NCBI RefSeq assembly: GCF_028389875.1
Contig: NC_084678.1
Coordinates: 13,298,899 to 13,362,898, forward strand
DNA length: 64,000 bases
Origin: Rhea pennata
Lineage: Eukaryota; Chordata; Aves; Rheiformes; Rheidae
Direction: 5' to 3'
The position numbers and the translations under genes are program-made. Under the pieces are notes generated by a model. That model was not told the origin of the DNA. It worked only from the letters and a program-made list of their open reading frames with translations, and ran no database searches. This document shows, in pieces, positions 12,689 to 24,301 of this stretch; the first letter of the stretch is position 1, and every line of letters begins with the position of its first letter.

Positions 12689-15600
12689 GTATGTAAACTG
12701 AAATTTTGTATAGACAAAAGAGAATTCCTTTGCTGAATGCTCTACAGTATTATGTGTGAGGTAGGGATCACTAAAAGCTTTTCAAAAAGGCAAAGATTTC
12801 TAGTACAATATAGTACATTATTTATGTACAGAATGTCAAAAAGCTGCTTCTGAATAGTTAAAAAAAATTAACTAACTGTATTGTGGCTAGACCTGCAAAA
12901 CAAGCAAGAGGATTGAGCACTGCATCTACTTAAAGACTATGATGCTTTTCACAGTGGTGTCAAAAAAGTTATATATGAGCAGAGGAAATTTGTTGTTACA
13001 TGTTAATTTAATGTCTTTATTAATAATGCTGGACAGTTAATAGTGTATTTATATGTGACATGCAAAAGAAAAAAAAACTCTTGGTAGTATAATCTGAGAT
13101 TCTTATAACAGTGCTGATAAAATGAAGTAAGCTTTATAACATACATGTGTAATTAAGAATAAATTTATACAGGAAAGGGGGACATGTTAGATTTAAATTG
13201 TACTGCTTATACTGGTTAACAGAATAAGACAGGTTCTGCTATGATGATTTGTCATCTGAAACTACTACATTGACTTAACAGTGTTACACAGATACCCTGC
13301 CTATGCTGTGTACCTGAAAGTATAATTCAAACGAGGGATCAAATACTTGCATTTAAATGGAATTTTATTGACCATTTATGATAACTTTCTAATAACTTAA
13401 GAAACTCACTGAAAAAATTCCAGACAGGCCAAATCCTGCTTTTAGTTTTGCTTATTGGAAAACTTTCCTCGTCTAGTCGGATCAAGTTCTTCCACTAGTA
13501 GTTCAATGTTGCAAATTACTTGAAAGCAAACTGAGCTCAGAACATCATGTAGGGGATAGTAACAGAACTTAGGGGATAATCAGCAAAGGAAGATTTTCTG
13601 TTTTAGGCAAGGACTATTCAGAATTAGCCTTGAGACAGAACTAATTTGACACAAGCTATTTTTGTCAATGTGTAAACAAATATAGTGGCTGTTTCTGTAT
13701 AGAAACTCTAGATGTGAAAAGTCTAATCTTATTCACCACATTAGAATACAAGGCACAGAAGGTTCACTTGTAAAGAAAGTATGTTCCACAGCAAAGTATC
13801 ACTTGGTGTGAAAAGTAGCAACTACTTACCAAACTACTATTTCTACCACAGCTGGCAGAAATATATTATTAAAAGTTATGAAGCTTGTATATCATAGTTT
13901 ATCTGAACTGGTTAGCATTACCTAAAATTTCCTTTAAATTTTCTGTAGCCATTACCTTGTCATTAACATGAAAAAATCCTGATTTTTCCAAACGGAACAT
14001 TCCAGAGCACTGAGACTATTCTCAGGACTGTAGTGTATTTTGAGCCCCAGAAATCTTAATGGTGTATGTGAAATTACACAGATATTCTGGTACTTTGGAA
14101 CTACAGGATTCATATTAAAAACATCTGTCCATGACAAGTCTTACTAATTTATAGGCTGGCCTTGAAGTACCCTTCAGCTACACATACAAAGTGGATGTTC
14201 AAAGAGGGAACGTGCTTTGTGACACTGGAGCAGGCTTATCGTTGTTGAAATGTAATTACTCATGTCTACACTTCTGCCGAGGACGGAGGGGAGCTCAAAT
14301 TCCTTTACTTCCTGTAATCTGTTTTGTCTGTTGTGTTTAGTTGTTAGATGCTTTAGTTACAGAGTATTCCCTTACCCTCTTTGCATCTTATCTCCTGAAC
14401 ATATCTTTTTCCATCAAATTTTGCTTATTTTCACATCTTTGGAAAAATAACAGCATGCTTACTTTATGAGTGCCAGTCTCATGTCTTATCACTTGCTTCT
14501 GTTTTTATTGCAAGTACAACTGCAATTTATCTGCACTGTGCAGATAAATTACGCATGCTATTACATGGGTTTTTCTGCAAATATTACGCTTTACATCTGT
14601 ACAATGCCTGGTATTTCTAGTGCTCCTGTTATCACAGTATCTACCTATCAGTCAAATTTACAATAGCTAAATTGCTATATAACAGTGACTGCATGGCTTT
14701 AAAAACAGCTTAAATGGGCTTGAAATGTCCATAGTCTCATTTTGCAAATTAGAGAAATCCACTTTAATCCTGTAGAGCTAGCCACAATGCACAGTATGGA
14801 TGATGACTTAATTCCTTTTATAGGCCATATCCTTTTTAGATTCTTTTATCAATATAGTCAATACCTATATTATAAAGCCATGTAAGTCTCTGGTCCATGC
14901 AGAAATCTCTGGAAAGAGGACAAGAAAAATCCATGCTTGATAACTGAGTTTAATTTATAAAATCCATGAGAAAAAAGGGAAGAGGAAAGATACAACAGAC
15001 TGCTGTGGGTGGGCCTGTTCATTTCACAGGTTGTGTTTTCTGGGATTTTTATTACAATTAATTAAGATCTTTGAGTGAAGAAAGAGAATCCCATGAGGCA
15101 GCGGTATCTGTTTCATAAACGGGCTAGCCCAGAGCTCCTTGCAGTTGGTGGATGCTTCTCCATTACTCCAGTGCAGGTCTGTTGCACTTCTGCACAGAGA
15201 GAATCTAATGTCCTTGCTCATGACCAGAAGGAAGGTCAGAGAACACATCCTAGGGGCTGCGTTGCTGTCTGCCCTCCTCTTTTCCACTTTGTGTGGAAGC
15301 AAGTCGGCTAGCTCAGGCAGAACTGGAAGGAAGTGGCACAACTTCTAGAAGTGGAGCAGGGCTGGGAGTGCCGAGTAAAATGTACCAGGCATTAGGTATG
15401 CTGTTTTTGCTTTGCTCAAGGAGACAATTATTTACAGTTGTTTTGTGAGCTACACATCAGGAGAACATAATTTAAACCATCCTTTACCATGGGATTATAG
15501 GCTCTTTACAGTGTGATTAAAGGCAATATCCTAATATGCAAAACCTTTTCACTGGCAGAAGAGTGTTAACAAGGAGATTTGCTTTATCTTTCAGTGGTGC

Positions 15601-17516
15601 ATATATTTATTATGAAAACAACACAAATTCCTAGTCTATTGATTAAGATACTATTTAAATTTACTACTGTGCACATAACCCATTAGCTTTAACCTGTTTC
15701 CTTTTATCATTAACAAAATGTTATTTCCACAACTTCCCCATTTTTTTCATGTGACATGTGAGTGTGACACAGTCATTTTCAGTTATGAAGTAACTGAAAT
15801 TCTCTTGGACCTTTGCCTTATCAGCTGCTTCACCAGTAACTGAGGAATGTTTAGAAATATATAATTTCACTGAGATTGCCATTTCTCCTTTATATGAATT
15901 ATCTGCAAAATTCTCTTAATTTTTTTTCCCACAAATTTCTTCAGTAACTATATATAACAGAGATCTTACTTTAAATAATGGTAACAGAATCTACATAGGG
16001 TGTGTGTCACATGGCAGTAGTCCAAATTTCAAACAACACTTTTGAGGAAAGTCTTTACTGTTTCCAGTAATGGTTAAAATGACCCAAGAAGGGAACAGGA
16101 ACACCACCACTAATTATGCAAGTAAGGTAGCAAATTGCAGATTTCACAGTTAGCCACTGATTTTGTTAGTTGAAATGTGCTTTTTGCAACTGGTTGCACA
16201 AGAATAGGATATTATTTATAACAGCCAATAGATAGAGTTGTGAATATAGCTGAATAAAAATTTGAATAAAAATTCACAGATTGCCTTCTAATTTTCACAC
16301 AAACTATAATTACAAGAAATTATGTGGATATCTCTATCATCTTTTTCAAAAATAATTTTCAACTATCTTATTTTTATAGTTTCTGAGTTTGTTTCTAAGA
16401 AAAAAAAAAGACTAGATAAAGTCTTGTTAAAATAAAAAGTAGTCTGGACCAGCACTGAACAGCAATATGTTTGGACAGATTTTTGTAAGAATGGCTTCAC
16501 TTCTTTCAAAAACTGCACCTACAAAATGTTCCAAGCTGATACTGAAAATATCTAAAAATAAACAAGATACCATAGTATTCCCTTTAATCAGACAAAATAA
16601 ATTTGGGCTAAAATACAAAAGACAGCTTTAAATTATCCAGCTATTTTGTTATGATACCATCTGTTCTACTTTGTACGTATTTAGACAAATCTCACTGGTA
16701 AAACAGGACATTAGTTTCCTTTGTTCCCACATATTCATTTTACATCAGTTGTGGCAAGGTATTCAGCCTGAGCTTACTTAAACCGGGACACAGATTATAT
16801 GCAGCCATGGATAATGTAGTGCGTTTGCAACAGGTTGCCCAAACTGGTCGTGCAGTCTTTATTTTCAACTGTTTTCAAATGCAGACAGGATAAAATCCTG
16901 AGTAACCCCATCTGACCACAGAGCTGACCATACTTCCAACCTGAATTGTATCATGTTTATATGTTAACAGCAATAAGTCTGATTAGTCCTTTAAATTTTA
17001 GTTTTCCAAGACTACAGGATTTTTAGACAGTGAATTAGTCTTGTGTCCAATCTTTGTTAAATGCTAAATTAAGTACCACTTAATTATTTAAAAATGCTAT
17101 GCTTTCTGGATTAAATTAAAAGAACACAGTATAAATGTCATATGAATATGGTTGCAGAAAATTAAAATTGTGTTATTTGTGAGGTGCCAAGAATAATATA
17201 AAAAATATTTTTGCTGTTTTTATAGCACCTTCCATTTGTAAATTTGATGCTCAGATTTACTTATAATAGATTTTAAGTGCATTCTTTAACATTCTTTACA
17301 CTAAACTGTTTAATTCCTAACTAACAAATGGATGATTAATCAATGTAATTGGAGAATGAAGTAATTATTTTCTATATAAGGCAAGTATATAAGATTGTGA
17401 TACTTTCTAAGTGCTACCTTTCCCAGTCCAATGGTTGGCTTATTTTTTATAGTAATAAAAAAAAAAATATGTAGCTATCTGAAATTTCTTCCCTGTTTTT
17501 TTTTTCTCCCCTACAG
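12689..17516. other. Probable ZNF831 5' intron / upstream region
   Basis: AT-rich and non-coding. It ends with the branch/pyrimidine region and acceptor of the first coding exon. The one unusual part is a GC-richer, ORF-dense patch at about 15070-15360, described separately. The remainder shows nothing recognisable. Confidence 0.55.
15070..15360. other. GC-richer ORF-dense patch of unknown nature
   Basis: In an AT-rich neighbourhood, about 290 bases have higher GC content and are open in three frames at once (- 15024-15341, + 15075-15311, + 15139-15348). None of the translations resembles a protein I recognise and there is no clear exon pair. It could be a conserved regulatory element, a non-coding exon, or the remnant of an old repeat. 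Confidence 0.3.
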
Positions 17517-20500
17517 ATACATGAATATGTAGTCAACTATCTTTGAAATGGAGGCACAGAAGCATTCCTGTTTTACAGCTGCACTAGCAGATCAACCCGA
17601 TCCAACTTCTTCTCTTCAGCCTGCACAGGGTTCTTCAGGTCTCAGTCAAAGCAGTGCGACTCCTCAGCGGGAGCAAGCACTGGCTCAACCGGTGTATCTC
17701 AAAGCCCTTACCATACCGCTGTACCAGCCTGTCCAGCCAGGATGCTTTCAGCCAAACAGTCAGTCGGTGACCGGCAGAGGCTGTGTAAATCTAGACAGCA
17801 GTAACATACCTCTAATCCTGAATCCACTTGTTCCTTCAGAAGGGACATACCAGCCTCAATCAGTTTTTCAAAAACAACTTGGACAAACTCTAACATTAAA
17901 CATAGTGAGCACTTTACCAGTTTTATTGTCACCAAATTCTTGTGCAAATGCTTCTTTTGGAAACCCAGGAAAATCGAAAAATGCCGGGAAATACATCTGT
18001 AAACACTGTGGACGAGATTGTTTGAAGCCAAGTGTCCTTGAGAAACATATTCGCTCTCACACAGGAGAGAGGCCCTTTCCATGCACCACTTGTGGCATTG
18101 CATTTAAAACTCAAAGTAATTTGTATAAACACCGACGAACTCAAACACATGTCAACAATACCAGACTACCTTCAGACTCGGAGAACAGTGGCATATTGGA
18201 GCAAAATGAGAGCGCAGCAGAGAGCGTCACATCACATCAAGGCACCAAACTACACAGTAGTGCCCGTGAAGATGAAGGGGTGCAGATTAAACAAGGAAAT
18301 TCAGAGACGAGTGTTGTAAAAGACACTAAGACACTTTTTAAAGATCTTCCACTGCCAGCAACAAAAGACTCATTTGCTTCAGAAAATCAAATCAGAACTA
18401 ATCCATCCTTCAGTTCAAAGATTAATCAGGAGGTTCCTGAAGAAGAATCTTTACCATCTCCGGTGGCTCTGCCATATGATGAGCCCCAGAGAAAGAAGAT
18501 ACAGGAGCAAAGAACTCCAGCTGCCAATAAGCACATTCAGTTGCAAAGGCAGCAAGCAACCTACTCCGACAAGCAGTGGGATTACAAGCCATTTGACTGC
18601 AAGCTAAAGAAGTGCGAGAGCACTGACTCAGGGTATCTGTCACGCTCTGATAGTACAGAACAACAGATGCCATCGCCCAGCCCCTTGCACAGTCTCTCTG
18701 AACACAGCACGGAACTGGAAAGTGAAACTGCCTTCAGCAGCTTAAGGTGCACAGCCGGAAGTAGTGCAAAGCTAGATTCAGCTGAGAAAGCTACAGCCTT
18801 GATGCTAGAGAAAAAGAGGCTGGAAGAACACATCTCAAAACTTATTTCTCATAACAAGAGTGTGGTGGATGATACCCAGCTAGATAATGTTAGGCCCAGA
18901 AAAACTGTCCTTTCTAAACAGGGAAGCATTGATCTGCCAATGCCTTATACATACAAAGACTCCTTCCATTTTGACATCAGAACTTTTGATGTAAATAGAA
19001 GGAAGAATCTTTCCCTTTGTTCAGCAAAATCTACCTTTGCACCCCTAGAGAAATGCAAGCCATTGTTTTTTCATTCCGTCCCCACACAGTTCTCCACTAC
19101 AATAGATTCTGTGCCTGTTACAAGAAGCAACTCTTTGCCATTTGTGGTGGGCACAAGAACGGTGCATGACAAAGCAGGTTGCTCAAACCCACTTTCTCTT
19201 ACTAAGCAGTCTGTAAATACAAGCTCTTCCAGTCTGTTGCCTAGCAACAATCTTGCTGCAAATTCCATAGATTTTCCTAACAGCCATCCCCGAGCACTCG
19301 TCAGACAAACGGCAGTGGATGACTTGCCACTAAGTAATGCAGCTGATTCTCCTTCTCCTGCTGAGGAGTTGCAAGGGAGTAAAAAGCTTGGGGCTGGAGA
19401 AGTGGTAAGTGCTAAAAATAAGAAACAAAATCAAAAGAAATTAAAGATGTTCTCTGAAGAAAAATGGCAAATGTATGGAGATGAAACATTTAAGAAAATC
19501 TACCAAAAAATGAAAAGCAGTCAAAATGCCAAGAAAATGAAACAAAGGGGGAATAAGATTACAGATATTACAGGCTTCACTCCTAATTCAAAGGAATCAG
19601 TCAGCAGTGCTGAAATTATTCAGGAAAGAGACAGCAGGAGCTCTTTAAGTGACAGGCTTTCCTCCCTTGGGACAGCAGATTTAAACACTGTTAAATCAGA
19701 AAGCTGTCCTAATGGTAATCATGTTCTACAGAATGCATCCTCAGAGGAAGCTGCAGGCAGTTTAACCTACGTAACGGAAACATCACATTCAGTAAATGCT
19801 AGAGCACATACAATAATGAGCAAATCTTCCCAAAACCTCAGAGGCAGTGACACAGATAAAAACACAAGTGTCAACAACACATTACGAGTGCTAAGCAGTT
19901 GTGAGCTCAGGCTTCAAAATACACCGTGTCAACCAAACAGCAGTGTAATGAATGATGACTGCTTGCCAGTACAGAGTAGCAATTGGGAAGATTCAAAAGA
20001 ATCTGAGAAAAAATCCAGTCCATCTGAATCAGAGTGTAAAAATACTTCAAACGATTATGGAAACCATCACAGGAAGAAGGAAACTGGCCAACATGCCCTG
20101 ACATCCCTGTGGGTCCATTGCAACAGCAATAGAGAAGCCTCAGGAAAATCTCAGAACCTACCATCAGAAAGAAAAAAGCTGAAAGTTGATGTGGAAAGGA
20201 AAGAAAACATTACGTTAAAGTCCTGTTCTGGGCCCACTAGTGAAACGAACGCAGAAGATGAAAGAGAGGGAGTCTCTTGCAGTACCGCTCAGTGTCTTTG
20301 CACAGCACCAATGAAACCCTCAGGTAAAGCAAAAGAGCAAAAATTAAGCACGTCTGAAGGTGCTGAGAGAGCGGAATGTGTGAAAACAATCAGACTCCCC
20401 ACAAAACCTCTTAATTATAGTGACGGTAACCTTTCACATTCAGCAGGGATCTCAGCAGCTTCAGTTGTGGGATTTCTGGGGCCTGAGTTAACGGGAAGTG

Positions 20501-21783
20501 ATTGCAATTCTTTTGCCTTTCACGATGCAACAGATAAAGATGTCAAAACATGTCTTGTGAAAACAAAAGGAAAAGTACCACTTTTCAGTGACAATGTTGT
20601 TGACATATCTGCTAAAATTCATCATCTGCAATCTGGTCAGTTAACTCCAGTCCCACAGAAAAATGCCTTTTCTCCTAAATATATCCTTAAATTGCCACAA
20701 GGCAAGAGATCCTCAGATCTGTCACTTCTGCTTAGATCAGAACAGAAGATTACACCATCTACGTCTGTGACGGACACCACAACCAGCCCCTCTTGCTCTT
20801 CCAGCAGCAGATCACTCAGTTCTGATTCTAATGCTGTGGCTTGGTCCCCTTTAAAATTTGAAGTGAGACAAAAGGCCTGCAGAGGAGAGCTACGATGGAA
20901 CGTACATGCAAACTGGAAAACTCCAGCATTTTGTTCACCAGTCAACTCAGAAACCACAAGTATTTTAACCACAGTAGATAACACCTTTTATAACCAAAAC
21001 TTTAGACAGAAGGAAATGATAAAAGATGCTTGGAAAAACAAATACAACAAAAATAAATTAAATTATCAAAGGCAAACTGAAGACAAGTGGATGAACACAA
21101 CTACTTCTTCTGCACAGATGCCAATGAAGAAAATATGTTTTACTTCTATGTATACAAGTGGCTTTTTCATATCAGCAGATATCAAGGAAGAAAAGAGCAT
21201 TTTACATCACCTGTGCTCAGGCAGCAACTCTTTGGAGATGACATCAGGCCAAAGCTGCCCAGTGACCCCAGAGCAAACAATCCTGGGATGGGGCACAGAT
21301 GGAAATCCGTGCATTCGTAAGGACATTTCACCAGCACTGCAGGGTATGGAGCATTCTCAGAGCTCAACAGACAACTCTACTTACTTTTGCCATTCTTTTG
21401 GCACTTGTTATTGCCACACTCTCACTACTCACTGTAAAGAATTCCCAGCACTTCCCCACAATAGTTTGACTTGCTGCTCTGGAAGTTTAACAGTACTGAG
21501 CACGAAGAATACCTTCCCATCACTAAGTGCTGAACCTCGATTGACTTGGTGTTGTTTAACAAGAAGCCTTCCCCTGCCTGCTGAGCAGAAAGGGAATGCA
21601 GACTCTGCTTATTCCTCCATGCACATCTGTGATAAGGAATCTAGCAATGAATGCACACTATCAAAATATGATATTTCTTTTTTCAAAATGAAAAATATTA
21701 GCAAGACTGTGGCCTATGGCTTAACAAACAGGAGTTTAAAAACACTGGTTTCATCCTTTTCTAAAGGACCACAGATGCAGGAG
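17517..21783 (+). CDS. ZNF831: ZNF831 first coding exon (giant exon, residues 1-1412)
   Basis: The exon begins after a long pyrimidine tract and CTACAG (17511-17516), carries 31 bases of 5'UTR, and codes from ATG 17548 to GAG 21781-21783. The donor is GAG|GTAACA, phase 0. It encodes 1,412 residues without interruption. Finger 1 is C151, C154, H167, H171. The linker is TGERPFP. Finger 2 is C179, C182, H195, H201, an H-x5-H spacing wider than the usual x3-x4. The rest is Ser-, Thr-, Asn- and Lys-rich and probably disordered, with a possible helical segment from about residue 421 and a Ser-rich stretch near 1077-1100. Read past the donor, the frame adds nine residues and stops at 21811-21813, which is the apparent end if the intron is ignored. 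Antisense and out-of-frame ORFs inside the exon are shadows. Confidence 0.93.
17521..17532 (+). promoter_or_regulatory. Mini upstream ORF (Met-Asn-Met-stop) before the ZNF831 start
   Basis: Within the 31-base 5'UTR part of the exon there is ATG AAT ATG TAG, in frame with and 15 bases before the main ATG. If the exon is used as drawn, a scanning ribosome meets this tiny uORF first. Its effect is unknown. Confidence 0.35.
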
Positions 21784-24265
21784 GTAACATTATTAATCTT
21801 GTTCCCTTTCTGAAGATGATATAATTGCCTGAAAAAAACCTCTTATTACAAAAATATGAGCTAATTATCAAAAATATATTCATGGCCATATACAGGCATT
21901 TTGGGTACAGAATTTATACCTTACATCTTTATAAGACTAGTTATCTGGCCATTTGGTACATGAACTGTACATACTTTTGTGGGATTATTTAAGTTTCTTT
22001 TGCTTGAGAATTTAAGTACGAATGCTATTTAGCTAGAAAAGTGTAATTTCTGTTTCTTAAATTTTCCCCTTGGGATATTTTTTTATAGCCTTCTGTAACA
22101 GCATATTTATTTTACTGCTTTCATTTAAAATTAATGTTTGTATTAGAATAGAACTTTGCAGACAGTTAAGATCAAGTATCTGTTATACTTGGAGATATTC
22201 AGTCAAAGACAGGCTGTGTATCACAGCTTGTTCTTTTCTCTTTTTTTTCTTCTTCTTTTTTTTTTTTTTTTTTTTAAGATTTGAAGCAATAATGAAACTC
22301 CTTAGAGATAGACTGAAAAGTCAGCAAAAACAAACTGCATTAAACTCTGTAAAGTGTTTTTAAAGCTTGGAAGCTTTTCTTTTTTAGGTTAAATGAAGCT
22401 AGACTAGTCTATCTGTACAGATCCTAGAATAGCTTTGTAAGAATAAGCTTAGTTTCTATATGACAAAAAGAATACAATGGTACACACAGTAATTCTGAAC
22501 GGATACACAAAAGCAGTGAGTTGTTTTAATTTGATTTTATAGCAATAGATGGACAGAGTGATTAGAAAAACTAACAAAATTCTAGGAAAAAATTCAGAGT
22601 CACTCAGGAGCTATGCTTTTTAACAATAGCATAGATTTCCAGTATCTCAATTAATGTAATTCTGAATTTTCCTGTGCTTTCAAATTTTTTCAATATTCTC
22701 AACAGTTAAGCTCAGCAGCTCCTGGTGGTGCTTTTGCAAATATTTCGGAGCAAAAGAAGAAAACAGTAGTTTGCAAAAGAGAAAGAATCACAACAAATAA
22801 ACTCAAGAGAAGCCACAAACAGAAAAAAATTAAAGTCACCTCCAAATGGTAAGGAATGTAGTTTTCAGCTTCACTGTATACAGTCATCATTTTGCTACAA
22901 TAGATACAATAAAATCCATAGAAAATAAAAAGGTGTCCCCACAATTCAACCTAGTCAAACCTGGGAGAAAAATAAATCTCTTAGAAAGAGCTATTCCTGT
23001 ATTGTAGCAGCCCTATAAAGGTAAATTAACAAAAATATCAATATACTGTTTACTGTTTACAGTAACAGACTTTTCTAGGCAAAACAAACAAATACCAAAG
23101 GAAGATGACTGGTCAGTTGAGTCTCACTATGCCTTAGAAATGATTCTTTTAAAGTTATCAGTATTGGCAGGAATCCAAAATATTGCAGTTTTTATTCCGA
23201 TTACAAGTGAAAGGCAACATGCAAGACCCCCGTGTCCTCAGTAGATATGCATCTTGAACATGTATTCACAAGAGAATGCAGAAGAATAGGTATCAAGTTG
23301 TAACACTAACAAAAGCAGCTACAGTTTAAAGGATCATTCAGTTTAAATAAAAAGCAGGAAGAATTTGAGTATAAAACTATCAAAGACTCATTGCATCAAT
23401 CAGCACAGTTCCTCTGACTTTAATGGGAGTTCATATCAGTGGAAGATTTAGCCTTTAATCTTTCAAGAGTGAGAGGCAGCAGGATGCCTGATGAATAGTT
23501 TTAAAAAGAAACATATATTGTATGCATACATCCCTCTTATTTTTTGACCAAAACCAGACAGAATTACTCCCTTGTGAAAAAAAATCAGTAGCAGTAACTT
23601 AATCACAGCATCTAGTTTGGCAACTAACACTGCACTTTTGAAGAATCAGAAGAACAAAAATAGAATACTTGGGTCTGTGTTATTCAAACAGTCTAGTGAC
23701 GTTCTTCTAGGATTTTTCTTTGTTTTTTTTTTTCTTTTGATTTCAAGACTGATACATTTGGCTGTATCACATAGGTATAGGAACCAGAAAGCTCCAATCA
23801 TGCATTTAGGTAGCTAACTGGTCAAACTGTTAGTCACTGAATGTAATATATATTTTTCTAATATACAGAACACCTAGCTAAGCATGTCCTTTTAGATTTA
23901 CTTATTACTCTCTGTGTAGTGATTGATTCTACTGATACAGGAATAGGACTTCCCAATATACTTTAGTTTGGAAATCTGATCCCACATCCCTTAACATATC
24001 CTTTGTTCCAAATCATTAAGATTAATTGAAAGGTCTAGTTAGAGAAAAAAAAAAAAAAGTTGGATTTTGCAGTGTGAGTTCTCTAAGAAACTGAAATATT
24101 TTATGTTGTTTATTAGTGATGAATAGGTAGCACAGAAATGAAATAGAAAAAGCAAATCTATGCAGTCTTGTACAGGTGATCCTAATGTAATTCTAACACT
24201 TACAAGGTTTGTCATTTTAAAATTCTAACTATAGGAAAAAGGTCTCTGGATCTGGTATTACTGAA

Positions 24266-24301
<36 letters not shown>

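Noticed and set aside
17708-18103. 131-codon antisense ORF in the ZNF831 giant exon
   Set aside because: It lies wholly within the coding exon, has no splice context or recognisable domain, and is a shadow of the sense frame. The same applies to the other antisense and offset ORFs at 17929-21367 and 28421-28865.
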